64,000 bases of DNA from Siphonodentalium dalli (Eukaryota > Mollusca > Scaphopoda > Gadilida > Siphonodentaliidae). A program made the translations under genes and the position numbers. Shown here piece by piece: positions 10,200 to 21,796 of the stretch. The notes beneath the pieces are model-generated. The model saw nothing but the letters and a program-made list of their open reading frames with translations, did not search any database and was not told the DNA's origin. The stretch's first letter is position 1, and each line of letters begins with the position of its first letter. The stretch is taken from positions 1,798,001 to 1,862,000 of the forward strand of contig CP136062.1 of NCBI GenBank assembly GCA_032622095.1, written 5' to 3'.

Positions 10200-10760
10200 T
10201 CAAGCCCGAAGATACACATTCGTGTTTCTTATCAACCAAGTAAGTGTCGCTGACTTTTGTAAAATCTTGCTCAAATTTGGTTGTAACATGAATCCATTGG
10301 ATTTCATGAGATCCACTACATACTCAGGCGGTCGATTATTAACGTGGGCGTATCCCCCCTGCCCTAACACTGCCCAACTCATCACAATCCCCTTCTTAGC
10401 ATGCCTAACAACATTATCGACGAAAGCGCTTTCGTATTGCCTCGGAATGTGTTCAGCTACTTCGAGTGATATTATCCAGTCGTATATCGGAATCCCGTAT
10501 TGTGGAATGGTCAGATCCATGAATTGCACACTCCCGTTTGTGAAGTCCTCGCAGTAAGGATTTCCGTCATAGGCGTCATATACCGGTACCCTGTGCGATT
10601 TAAGAATTTCTCTCTTGTAGACCCCCATTCCATCTCCGAAACTCCCTACGCTCGCTCCTTCGAAGAGGTCAATCAGTGTCTTGACGAGTTTCATATCGGT
10701 GATATGTCCTCCCATGCCATTAAAGCAAAATGCTCCCGTGTCTGACGTCAACGTCCCATT
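10200..10760 (-). CDS. Class I SAM-dependent methyltransferase-like, terminal exon
   Basis: An open frame of 186 codons ending at TGA (10200-10202). Visible Rossmann-fold methyltransferase landmarks are a glycine-rich SAM loop (VGSFGDGMG), an acidic residue after strand 2 (YDAYDG), FMDLTIP, and motif IV/post-I (YDWIISLEVAEHIP). The downstream VVRHAKKGIVMSWA is a typical strand 5. GQGGYAHVNNRPPEYVV resembles a group of uncharacterised invertebrate methyltransferases. I start the exon at 10760 because TTCATTACAG sits immediately upstream as a splice acceptor. The frame does stay open to an ATG at 10829, but those 23 codons come from the last unit of the adjacent minisatellite. Upstream exons would lie at higher coordinates; I could not identify them. 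Substrate unknown. This is the best candidate for a living gene here. Confidence 0.72.
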   Translation of the reverse strand, partial: NGTLTSDTGAFCFNGMGGHITDMKLVKTLIDLFEGASVGSFGDGMGVYKREILKSHRVPVYDAYDGNPYCEDFTNGSVQFMDLTIPQYGIPIYDWIISLEVAEHIPRQYESAFVDNVVRHAKKGIVMSWAVLGQGGYAHVNNRPPEYVVDLMKSNGFMLQPNLSKILQKSATLTWLIRNTNVYLRA

Positions 10761-10767
10761 CTGTAAT

Positions 10768-11428
10768 GAATAACAGTTTTGATTAGAACAGATGCATTCC
10801 ATATTTAAACATATGTCTTCACAAACCATTTATGTAATCGAATAACAGTTTTGATTTAAACATATGACGTCACAAACCATTTCTGTAATGGAACAACAAT
10901 TTTGATTTAAACATATGACGTCACAAGCCCTTTCTGTAATGGAACAACAGTTTTGATTTAAACAGATGACGTCACACACCATTTACGTAATGGAATAACA
11001 GGTTTGATTGAAACATATGACGTCACAACCCCTTTCTGTAATGGAATAACAGTTTTGATTTAAACATATGACTTCACAAACCCTTTCTGTAATGGAATAA
11101 CAGTTTTGATTTAAACATATGACGTCACAAATCATTTCTGAAATGGAATAACAGTTTTGATTTAAACATATGACGTCACAAACCCTTTATGTAATGGAAT
11201 AACAGTTTTGATTTAAACATATGACGTCACAAACCCTTTCTGAAATGGAATAACAGTTTTGATTTAAACATATGACGTCACAAACAATATCGGTAATGGA
11301 ATAACAGTTTTGATTTAAAACGATGACGTCACAAACCCTTTATGTGATGGAAAAACAGTTTTGATTTATTCAGACGACGTCACAAACCTTTTCTGTCATG
11401 GAATAACAGTTTTGATTTAAACAGATGT
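10768..11428. repeat. 51-bp minisatellite, about 13 units, each with a CRE-type octamer
   Basis: The unit resembles CAGTTTTGATTTAAACATAT followed by GACGTCACAAACCCTTTCTG and TAATGGAATAA. The octamer TGACGTCA is intact in about nine units (near 10865, 10916, 10966, 11017, 11120, 11171, 11222, 11273 and 11324) and mutated in the others. The array abuts the methyltransferase-like exon on its 5' side, so it lies in an intron or promoter of that gene. TGACGTCA is the cAMP-response-element consensus. Whether it is used here is unknown. Confidence 0.9.
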
Positions 11429-11773
11429 ATTCAATATAATCAGTTCAGGGCATCATAAATTCAGATATTATAGTTATATTAAACTATAATATGTAGATAT
11501 GATTGTCCCCACACCCGGTTGTAACTAGCAATCTGATTGGCTACAACGCCACATTTAAATCACCATGCCCCCGTCACCGTAACGTGCGCATAACCATGAG
11601 CACGTGAAACATCGGGGGTATATGAATGATCCTTGAACTGACAGTTGACGTCACCTGACGTCAGCTGCTAAATTATTATTATTGGTGTGAATTAATCGGA
11701 AAATCTATGAAAATCAATTAAATTGAGCAGACATGGCTATTGTTGTGGGACAAAATCGTTATCGCCGGCAACA
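11429..11773. other. Unique sequence without a gene
   Basis: Contains further TGACGTCA-like words near 11646-11665 (TTGACGTCACCTGACGTCAG) and a CCAAT-type word on the minus strand near 11535 (ATTGG). It could be upstream regulatory DNA for the methyltransferase-like gene, but no exon is recognised. Confidence 0.4.
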
Positions 11774-11885
11774 TCATGGGGTACATGGAGATTTAATACC
11801 TGGGTGTCTCTTTTTTAACACATCGGCTCCGCCCCGGGGTTCAAAATCGACATCCAGGTATTAAATTTCCATGTACCCCCGATGT
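11774..11885. repeat. Inverted repeat, about 30-bp arms
   Basis: GGGGTACATGGAGATTTAAT on the left pairs with ATTAAATTTCCATGTACCCC on the right, with ACCTGG/CCAGGT extending the stem. The loop of about 50 bp includes CGGCTCCGCCCCGGGG. It resembles a small non-autonomous element or a cruciform-forming sequence. Confidence 0.8.
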
Positions 11886-12029
11886 AACCGAAAATAACGA
11901 ATAATATCGTCGCTTTGTGAATTCGATACAAGAGGTATAACCCAACATCATATTTCCAACAAAAACAAAATTATTAAAAACAGTGTCATACTAACTCCGA
12001 GCGAATCAAGGATACATTAAATACCCTGT

Positions 12030-12098
12030 GCCAATGCATTCTCTTATATATGCGAGTCGACCATAGGTCGTCTCGCATATATAAGAGAATGCATTGGC
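12030..12098. repeat. Near-perfect 69-bp hairpin
   Basis: Arms 12030-12056 and 12072-12098 are perfect 27-bp complements (GCCAATGCATTCTCTTATAT...). The 15-bp centre continues the stem as CGACC/GGTCG around ATA with one T-T mismatch, so the whole 69 bp folds with a 3-base loop. A degraded relative with the same flank (GGCCTAACAA) occurs at 45385-45460. It is probably a tiny dispersed hairpin element. Confidence 0.9.
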
Positions 12099-13535
12099 CT
12101 AACAATTTTTTACAATTTTAATAATCTTTTCTTATATTCTTTAACAATTTTATAATTGCACCCATACAGAGCCCCCGACAAACATGAGCAGACGACACTC
12201 TTCTATATGCTTCTATATATGTTTGGGGCTCCCTGCAGGGTTATTGACATCACAGCATCACTTGCATGGATGGAGACAAGTTATTTCGTCCCAAAAACAT
12301 ACGATAATGAAGTCAACTAACATTCAATTGGTTTAAATTATGTTATAAATGAGCGGCTAAGGCGGGATAACTCTCTGGGTTATGGATATACATTGTCGAC
12401 GAGAGTGGGTTAGGAGCGGAGGCTCGTTCTCGACGAAAACTGCGACTTCAGACTAAAATTATATGACAAATTGTAGGTCTGTTGTATGACAAATTGCAGT
12501 ATCAGAAACCAGTGACATTTTCTGGGAAAATGTAAGCAAAGTGGCAGAAATTTGTCTTTGAAAGTAGCCTTTGGCATTCGTACGCAAACAACGCAAAACC
12601 CAATTTTACCCTAAAACATAACTTTGTGACATGTGGCTACGTGTCCCTGCTACAATTCCATTTCAAAATATTTAACGTTTCCCACATGGACTACCCACAG
12701 AAACGAATTTACCAAGTCCACGAAACACGTGGCTTCGGAATCCATTATGTCGATGTATTTGCCACCTGCACGCGGTTACAGACTGAGGTCAATCCCGTAT
12801 CACTACATGTATGGAAGCCCATAGTTGTCACTTAACTTTTGTCTTTCCGTGCACGGCAACTGTGTCGTGATATCTATCAATTTCAAATATTGTGTTCGTC
12901 GTGTGGTTCCGTATATATACATGGCATTATTATTGCAGACTTGTTAAAGATGAATTCAGGATTCCAAACCTCCAGTTACAACAATACATCAGTCTATTAA
13001 CCACTTTCGCGTTGTGTCACTGCAGTCAATTTTGAAGTGTGGTTCCCCAAATGATATTTCGTATACATTTAGCGTTCATCCAGACCATTTGACCTACATG
13101 TGCGATATCCAATTACGGCATAATGTTTTTTAATTTATTTTCATTTATTATTATTTGGGGAGGGGTAGTCATGCTGTGAGGTCCGTACATTGTCTTTGCT
13201 TCGGATAGGCATCGTGTGGTCGCTTTTATTTTTCTCGAGCCCCGTGTCCATAACCTATAATTGATCGAATTATAACGAGCATGGTACCTGCTCTGATATA
13301 TAAGTCACGGGCAGCGAATAAAATGACATTGAAGGGGAAGTTATGTCACTATATATACACCAGTGATTAAATTATTAAACTAAATGTATATATGCAGTCT
13401 TGGTGCGCATGTGTGCAGTTCTGATAGGGTAGATCCGTACCACGCATGTGGGAGTCTACATGTGTCGCATTTCACGAGTAAACGCGATATAACAGTACAG
13501 CTCAACTCCAGTTCCTCTCTACCATGCAGGGACGT
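12099..13535. other. Unique sequence, no supported gene
   Basis: Open frames at 12626-12835 overlap in two frames and show no family features. No RNA gene or strong repeat is seen. Confidence 0.5.
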
Positions 13536-13890
13536 TACTTATACTTAGACACTTATAATACGTATGTTACATGTACTTAGTCACTTATAGTACGTATGTA
13601 ACATGTACTTAGACACTTATAATACGCATGTTACATGTACTTAGACACTTATAATACGTATGTTACATGTACTTAGACACTTATAGTACGTATGTTACAT
13701 GTACTTAGACACTTATAATACGTATGTTACATGTACTTAGACACTTATAATACGTATGTTACATGTACTTATACACGTATAATACGCATGTTACATGTAC
13801 TTATACACTTATAATACGTATGTTACATGTACTTAGGTACTTATAATACGCATGTTACATGTACTTAGACACTTATAGTACGTATGCTAC
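13536..13890. repeat. 32-bp minisatellite, about 11 units
   Basis: Unit of the form ACTTAGACACTTATAATACG followed by TATGTTACATGT, with point variants (AGACA/AGTCA/ATACA, TACGTA/TACGCA). Spacing is 32 bp throughout. Each unit carries ACATGT and TACGTA palindromes. Confidence 0.92.
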
Positions 13891-14028
13891 CTTCCATAAC
13901 CAGAAGGTAACTGCCGAAAACCAATACAAGGACAAATCAGCCCAATCTGATAAAAGTGTCGCAACTCTGTTAAAAGTGAACGGCCGGTTTCCAATATTGA
14001 TGTTGACCTGTATTTTGTGGTATTGAAC

Positions 14029-14796
14029 CTACGTACCATATTTCATTCCATTTAGTTCAGTTAATAACTGGCAGATGTGATCGGTAGACAAAAGTCTCTC
14101 AGGGAACAAATCAAATTGGTTGCGAGAATACTTTTCGCTCAGAACGCCTGATTTGATAGCGATTGTGTATAAGACTCTGTCGAGGTTCCTGTCGACAACA
14201 GCCCCTAAAATGTTTCTCGGATCACCTCTCCCACGATCGATATGATTGTGGTATTGGAATGGCAACATGTTCGTTAACTTCAGCTGTTTTGAGTTCCACT
14301 CTGCTGCGTTTCACCATTCTTTCAGCTTGTTTTAGCTGGGCCTCACAAGCCTTTAACCGTTTGTTGCAGAGCGAATCTATTTGCTCAGTAATAGCCGAGT
14401 CTGCTTGCACCTGCTTGTACCGACTGCTTAATGAACTGGTTAAACAGAAAGTTCCACGGGTTCTGCTGATATCGTCGTGTCACCTGTATATTGTGCTGCT
14501 TGTGCTGCGTCAATCAGATCTGCTTCTGTCGCAATCATCGATAACAACTCAGTTGGCAACGAGGTGCTGGACAGGCCAATCCGAGCTTCACAGCCGAACA
14601 CAGCTGAATAATGCGAACATTTAATGCCAGAATGGTGAGGTGAATTCTTCTGGAACTGAATAAACTTCAAACCGTTAGGCCAGTCTGTTTCATTGTCAGC
14701 GAGCCAATCCACTAGCATATCCTTGATATCACCATTGGCCCTTTCAATCGAACCTTGGCTTTGGAGGTGTTGTGCAGCTATTAATTTTAGTATCAC
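14029..14796 (-). pseudogene. Ginger/KRBA2-like integrase, C-terminal fragment, frameshifted
   Basis: Read on the minus strand, three frames form one protein. Frame one (14796-14440) carries the catalytic-Glu helix of a retroviral-type DDE integrase (QSQGSIERANGDIKDMLVDW) and the following HHSGIKCSHYSAVFG. Frame two (14410-14222) is a linker rich in K, E and A. Frame three (14268-14029) carries IDRGRGDPRNILGAVVDRN and SRNQFDLFPERLL. This order matches the C-terminal part of KRAB-A domain-containing protein 2-like and Ginger integrases, which cut and join transposon or retroelement DNA ends. Frameshifts separate the pieces, and the two other catalytic Asp residues are missing because the 5' side is truncated near 14796. 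It is dead. Confidence 0.8.
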
Positions 14797-15155
14797 TCAA
14801 ATGATTAAAATAAACAACTTCCATAATCGCATTTCGCTGTTAAATTATAATAATGCCAGAAGAGAAGCTAATTAACCGTTGAAACAAATTGTCTGAACTT
14901 ATATTGTGTAAAGTAGCAAATGTGACTCTTAAAATCCATTACACTTATTAAATCAATTAACAAATTTCAGTGATTACGCGTAATCCCTAGCCACTTTTAG
15001 TGGTTTCATGAAATCCCTGACTCTTTCAGTTATTACGTGTAATCACGGACCCTGTTTAGTGGTTTCATGTAATCCCTAGGGATTTCGCGAAATTACTAAT
15101 TTCACTGATTTACTGTAACAGATACATGTGATATTTCGTACATTTCAATAACAAT
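14797..15155. repeat. AT-rich stretch with degenerate about 30-bp tandem repeats
   Basis: From about 14965 to 15130 the phrases GATTACGCGTAATCCCT, TTTCATGAAATCCCTG, ATTACGTGTAATCACGG and TTTCATGTAATCCCTA alternate every 28-32 bp. Each is itself partly palindromic. No gene. Confidence 0.6.
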
Positions 15156-16556
15156 GAAAAATAATCGCAAAAGGGCCATAACTCCGCCAAGAAACATTGG
15201 GCGGAAATCCGGATACCATTATATCTAGTAAACCTTCGATGCCTACATTCGCTAGAGATTTCGCGTTCCTACTGCAATCAGTTTCTGAGTATTTCGAAAT
15301 AAACGGAAAACGACCTCAGTGGAAAAACAATATACTTCCTTGGTTACACCATGGAAGTATAATAATAGGGCGAATCTTGAGCTGAAAACATCGTAGTTTA
15401 GGGACGGAAAATAGGAAGTAGGATGATTATATCACGTCCTTACCATGTTTATGTTGATCTCAAGTGATTGCAAGTGACCCCACCCCTGCCTCGAAATTGG
15501 GTGACGGGATTGGGAAATTGTCAACCCAGGCTCAAAATGCGAATTTTGAAGACCCGTAACTCCGTTATTTTCCAATGGATTTAAAAAAAAATTTCAGTTT
15601 TGTGATCTGCTGCTCACATATATTGTATGGAATGAATTTAATCTGAATCGGAGACGAAAACCATTTCGGTTATTGGTTCAAACTTTGAGGGTCCAAATCT
15701 CCGCCATTTTCCAACGGATCTGAGATCTGTTTTCAGCGTCGTGATAAGTTTGTAGGGTAGATGTTATATTCCAAGTTTCATCTGATTCGGAGACTAAATA
15801 AAATATGGAACCATAAACCACCCCTCCCCAGAACCACAATACTGAACCGACACTGGCAAAATTTGGCTCACACCGAGCACTAGTTAGTCTGGATACTTAG
15901 AAGTGTGTCACTATTTGCAATGATTGTCCGTTTTAAAGGAGATAGGGCAACAACCCGATTGTCCCCCAAATAAAAAAATTGAGGGCCCACAACTCTGGTA
16001 TTTCTACTCTGATTTCAAAATTCTTTCGCGGTATTTGATCAGCTTTACACAGTCAAGCCATACACAGAAATAGACGAGTTTCGTAACGATTTTTTTTTTA
16101 TTTGGCACCCCCATCCTATTGTAAAAATGTGAGAACGACCCTGTCCAGTTTTCGTTTTTCCACTGAACAGTAAATGGTAAAGATGACTGTGAAGACTAAA
16201 TTCAATTATATGGAATGATAGGAGAGTACAGCTGAGTACAATGAATTCGGTGTATGCCTATTTATGGGCAGTAACTCTTCAGGGAAAGCGCGGACACAAG
16301 TTTTGATGCCCTTGGGCAGTAGTGCATATCGAGACGTGCATACGGTCTAATTTTCGATGCTCTGCTTCTTATAATTTCCGAGATAATAAAATGACATTTT
16401 TTCAAATAAAGGGAAATAACTCCTCGGTGAAAGCGCGGACAAAATCGTTATGGGCCATAGGCATAAAACTCATGTACCCCAACCTACTTACCAAGTTTTA
16501 GTTTCCTACTTCTTGTACGTTTCGAGGAATAGTGATTACAAAAGTGTCAAGTATAA
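15156..16556. repeat. 1.4-kb GGGCCATAACTC-family repeat, copy 1
   Basis: Starts with AATCGCAAAAGGGCCATAAC and ends in an ATA-rich tail near 16545-16556. It is almost identical to 24890-26315. One visible difference is a 19-bp loss near 15676 in this copy. Internal landmarks are CATTCGCTAGAGATTTCGCG, CTCCGCCATTTTCCAACGG and GTGCATATCGAGACGTGCAT. Translated frames are short and not conserved between copies, so it is non-coding. The A/T-rich 3' tail resembles a retroposed element. Confidence 0.85.
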
Positions 16557-17300
16557 TAATAATGAAAAACTAGAGGTCAGATTCCATGGAATCAGATATA
16601 CTTCCATGGTATCCCATCCCATCCCATGTGAGTGTTATGCGTGTATGTGTGTTAGTAGAGTCGCTTATGTACTTTCGTGGGAATTGTTTGAACAAATGTA
16701 GAGACTATGATATTATGATAGGGTATCACTTACTTTGTCGGAAAAAGTTTGTTAGACTTCATGGGTCCGCGACTGGAGAGAATTATGACGTCACAAAGAT
16801 GACGTCATTGTCAGTTCAGTTTAGACGTAAGGTTTTCCTGAGAACTGACGAATTCTGCGCATATTTCTTAACTGTTATACATTTTTTTTCAGTTAGGGCA
16901 ATTCATCAATAGCAGTGCTCAAAGTACAGTACCCAAATTTATGGCAAAATGTTATTCCAGTCAAAGATGGCTGCCAAAATGGCACCTGAAAATCAAAAAA
17001 ATTGCGATTTTCGAGAATTTCATGTAACAGTCCTTCCGTTTGTTAGCGACTGCGAATTATGACAATTATGTGTTTACTTATTGCCTCAGTAATGTAGTGC
17101 ACCAATTTTGTTGTACAAAACATGCTCGATCTGTCAAAATCCACTTTAGACAACCGAATTATAGCTTCTTGTCAAAAATCAATTCCGATATTGTAGCAAT
17201 ATATTTAAAGAAATGAGTGGAATTCAGCGATGGGAAAGAAATATTTGTGCCACATATGGAATTATTGTCACATAGCAACAGAACTGTTCCATTTCACCCA
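16557..17300. repeat. Inverted repeat block, left copy
   Basis: Matches, in reverse complement, sequence around 20600-21340. Shared phrases in order are GTAGAGTCGCTTATGT, AACAAAT(A/G)TAGAGAC, TTGTTAGAC, GGGTCGCGACTG-like and GACGTCACAAAGATG. The copies are clearly diverged (perhaps 75-80 percent by eye). The frame 16586-16912 is not conserved in the other copy. Confidence 0.7.
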
Positions 17301-20300
17301 AGATGGCTTCCAAAATGGCAGTCAAAATACAAAAGTCAGTGTTCGTTACACCACCAAATATCGCCCTGGCATTCCGTCATGGGGAATTAGGTTAATCGGT
17401 TACTTTTAGGTAAATGCGCATAGCTTTAATTTCTTATACAAATTAGCGATGTCCTATACGACATACGTGTCATTTCTTTGAATTTCCTGAAATTTAGTGA
17501 GGAGGGTATTGAAGAGAAAATCCAACTCACTATGTGAAATTAGAAAGTATCTTAGACCGCCATCTTAGCTTGTGGGACAAGTGTTACCATCCCAGTGTCT
17601 AGCCTTATGTGCTATACATGTACTCTAAGCCAGAGTAATAATTGAGAAATATTGGTGGTTACCTTGTCAAATGGTAATTGATGATGCAGATAAGCGTTGG
17701 TGTCAGTTCTTGTCGTGACATATCAGTAGAAAATGCATAAATATAGATTATCATATACGGTAGCAATACACAATTGTTTATTGTGATAGCTATGAAGTGG
17801 GATTGTACTTCTCAGCTATACCATGAATATTGGCAAGCAAGAAACAACACATCCTTGTTTATAAAACACAAACAATAAGAGAATTAATTATATGGCTGTC
17901 ATTTGGCCTGTTTGTCTTACTGTTGGTTGCGCTGTAACCTTTAATTAAATTTTCACGGTAACACAATTTGAACCTCGTTTAATTTATCTTAGCAGGTTTC
18001 AATGTCATTGATAACAACGACAGATTAAAATATATTCGTATAAGGGGTAGCGTCCCGTATCAAGCTTAAAGCGATATATTGTGAATACCAGGTGCTGAAA
18101 TCTGGATGATGGTATTCAACAAAGTGGTCCAACCACTTTCATAGCATATGTGGAGTTTTGAGACGTTACTATAAGTTATTGACCTCCCATGACATATTTA
18201 TTAAGTTGAAATGAACATCATCATACACCAGACTAGATCCCCGAAAACAGGCGAAATGGTGTGTCTGGTTCTTGGCTTTCCTCGTGTTGTGATAATTGGT
18301 GATAGCCACACAAAGTGATTCGCCCAATATACGAAAGCTGCATTGGCACGAACACAGTAGGCTGGTATGGACCAGTGATAATATACAGCCAAATAATATC
18401 CCATATTGATTTCTGTGAGTTAGGCATGTGAAGAGTTTAGTGAGACAATGAATTTCATTTTACATCAATAGGAAAGTGGTTCTTGGCAATGGTTATTATC
18501 GAGTTGCTGGTCGCACTTGATTGGTGATTATTTTGAAGTTTATCGAAATCAACAGGGCATGCGCAACAGCTCTGCTTATCCAACCATTCAGCTTAGCTGA
18601 TGAAAGAATGTGAATGGTAGACGCAATAGATACGATCCAAAATTGGACAGGCGATACTTATTATAATGCTAATTCCTGTATTTTGACGAATTGGATGACC
18701 ACACAGTGGAAAACGGGTGAGGCGGTGGGAAACGAGTGAGGCGTCCTTTGGTAGTGACGGGTCTTCTGGTGTCATGTCAGCAGTTTTATTTCTTATGTCC
18801 AATATACTCTGGAATCCAGGTTCTGAATACTGAATGACATTGTGGGCAACGTAGTCCACTAACTTCTTACAGCATAATGTGAAGTACTAGTTGGAGTTAA
18901 TAACAGCTCGTGACATGCCCTGTTGATTTTGGGTTAGAACGTTTTCATGAAACAAATGAAATGCGGAAATGAAGGAAGTTGAATTAGCACGCGTAACTAC
19001 GGAGGTGGCCATGGTTTACTATAATAATAATGGCATCTTTCTGATCATATTATATAGGCCGATTCATATATATCCTACTGCCCCAAACTGTTCCAAGTAT
19101 AGTCGACTATGAATTATCTGATCAGTCTGGCTATATCCCACAAATTGTATATACCATGCCGCATTCGTGCATCGCGATAATCTACCCCAACAAGTGACAT
19201 ATATATATTAACTTCAGCAGAACACGGTCGTGGTGATGCTATTGTACGAAGAGCTCCATACATGTTCACGTGATAAGCAATCCCGTTTGATCAGATAGAC
19301 CTTAGTTTAAACAGTATTTATTCCATGAATAATACAGCAACAATATGTATATGTTTAATCGTAGACCGGAGTCGACATCAACTGTGCATGCTTATGTGAG
19401 TCATTTCCGGGAATTATTTTATATTCACCCCACCTAACGACAGCGTCCATATACACATTAGCGGTACTTGAAAATGAGACAAATTAATTATATACACACA
19501 TACAAGTATATATATTGCTTGAGTTCTAGTTCAAATGTGTAAAGATCACATCTTGGTCGACATATTAATGTATATGCGGAAATGTACCGGTACTTATAGT
19601 GTGAACTGATGAAAAGAAGTTTAAGAATGAGGCAATCATCAACATTCCTTCCTGCACATATAATGTTTGCCAGAATGGTGGAAGGGGTGTCTGATCATTT
19701 GTGTCGATTGTCCGTTCCAATCACCAAGAGTACCCATACAAGGATTGATTTTACGAAGACCTTTTATGAATATTATGTCAGAAAACGTCCGTGTCACTAC
19801 GACAGACTATCCAACCTCGTTCATTTACCAAACATATACCGGCGGTATACATGTACCATGGTGAAATGGAAAAGAATAAAGTATAGCTATAATATCCGGG
19901 CGATCTCCTGGTTTATATTTTCGTATACGAGTTCAATCGTTATCGATATGCATGCAAGAACGTATGGCGATCACATGCATCAGTTGAGCATCGGTAGCTG
20001 ACAGCGCCTGAAGTCGGCAAATTCACTATTCTCTCCACATACCATGTTGGTCTCTATTAAAATATTGATATAATATCAAAATCGAATTTGGCACAAATCC
20101 ATGTACTTAACGTGCTTGCTCATATATTTCGGTTTTATGTAGTGAATGGTGTGTTCCCACCGAAAGCCCATGTATGGTGATAATATCCATATGTGTCATT
20201 CTTACGTGCTGGGATATATTGCGGAAATATGTGTATTTTAATGTCAAATTTCGACATTTTCGCCACATTGGCGGCCATCTCGAATACAATAAGATATTAA

Positions 20301-20599
20301 TAACTCCGGATTATCTAAATCGGAGCACATTCATTCATACATTCATTCATATATCTAACACCGAGATATCGTTCTCCTGAGGTGGACATGTTATTTGACG
20401 TATACAAATATAATGTTTGGCGAATTTTCACGATGCTTATTTGAACAATAATTGTCATATGAACTCACATTTTGAATCAATGTGGTAAGACAACTAATAG
20501 GACTGTGTCATAACATGTCGATTATTTATTTGGAAGAAGCCAATTAGTCTGCTACATTCACCTTCTATATGACAGAATCGCAATAGGCTGAAATAGGGT
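17301..20599. other. Unique-looking interior between inverted repeats, no supported gene
   Basis: I examined frames at 18201-18427 (minus), 18593-18859 (minus) and 19609-20001 (plus). None shows a recognisable domain, and two of them overlap each other. Phrases such as AAGATGGCTTCCAAAATGGC near 17310 show that it includes decayed repeat units. An exon could be hidden here, but I cannot support one. Confidence 0.45.
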
Positions 20600-21340
20600 A
20601 AACTTTGCGTATTATCGTATTTTGGCCGCCATCTTAGAAGCCATCTTGGATTAAGTTGACAGATTCTGGATCCAGTTAGATGTAAATACCTTATGCAATG
20701 ATCCTACTAATTTCTATCGTCGATTAATTCAAAATTTCCATAAGGAAATCGTTAGAAAATTAAAAAGTATATTTTGGCAAAAATTCATACCACTTCCTTT
20801 AAATCATCGCATTTGGAGAAGACAATCACGGTTATGATTCAAGAAATCAACTAATGTGATGCCGAAGTGATTTGTTATCATTATTTAATAGAAGTATATT
20901 CCCCAATCGTCACCAGTTCGATACAATCGGACATTATGTAGGCGACATGTATGAAAAATCATAAATTTTCACACTTCCAGTAGCCATTTTGGCAGCCATC
21001 TTTGATCGAGAGGAATTTTTTTTATATAAAAATATAACATGGCGTCCCATCATACACTGTACAAAAGGATTGTCATATATTTTATATCACAATTATATTT
21101 TTATCATGAAATCAAACAATAGCGAACTTAACAAAATTAGCATGGCGGCCATCTTTGTGACGTCATCAGACCACCCAGTCGCGACCCCAGGGGGTCTAAC
21201 AAAAAAAATTCTGAAGTAGAGACCATATACTGGCTCATAAACATGGTCTCTATATTTGTTCATGAATTTCCCACGGGAGCCAAAAATCGGACATAAGCGA
21301 CTCTACTATGTTCCTCTTTATGCGAATGCAATTGGTGCCT
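20600..21340. repeat. Inverted repeat block, right copy
   Basis: Reverse-complement partner of 16557-17300. Landmarks are GCGGCCATCTTTGTGACGTC, CCCAGTCGCGACCCCAGGGG, and a local hairpin GAGACCATATACTGGCTCAT followed by AAACATGGTCTC. Confidence 0.7.
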
Positions 21341-21439
21341 TATGGGCCGATGGTGCACTTGCATTGTCATTTCTAAATTTAATATATATCTTGGGACTTC
21401 TGTCTGTCTGTTTGTTTGTCTGTTAGCTATGTCCGGGAA

Positions 21440-21790
21440 AACTGCAGGACGCATTTTGACAAAATTTGATAAATATGGGTACTTTTATTCAGGGAGTGTT
21501 TGGACGGGTCAAATCGTGACCCCCGACCTAACCCTGACCTTCAAAAAAGTCAATCCAAGGTCAAATCGGGCAAAACAGACTGATTTCAACGAAATTTGAT
21601 ACCTAGGGGTACTTTTGTCCGGGGAGTCTTTTGTGTGTGTCAAATTGTGGCACCGACCTAACATTGACCTTCGAAATGGTCAGTTCAAGGTCAAATCGGG
21701 TAAAACGACCGGATTTCGACAAAATTTGATACCTAGGGAAACTTTTGTCCGGGGAGTGTTTTGGACAGGTCAAATCGTGACAATAAGTTA
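21440..21790. repeat. Tandem repeat, period about 130 bp, nearly three units
   Basis: Each unit runs from GACAAAATTTGATACCTAGG through CTTTTGTCCGGGGAGTGTTT, GGTCAAATCGTGAC, GACCTAACCCTGACCTTC and GGTCAAATCGGGTAAAAC. The last unit is incomplete. Small plus and minus frames here are repeat-derived. Confidence 0.85.
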
Positions 21791-21796
21791 CTTTTA

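Noticed and set aside
16586-16912. 108-codon plus frame
   Set aside because: Lies in an inverted-repeat block; the frame is not preserved in the partner copy.
18201-18859. Minus-strand frames of 64-88 codons
   Set aside because: Two overlap each other in different frames and none shows a recognisable family.
19609-20001. 130-codon plus frame
   Set aside because: Composition (many His, Arg, Tyr, Ile) and overlap with another open frame look like chance; no domain seen.
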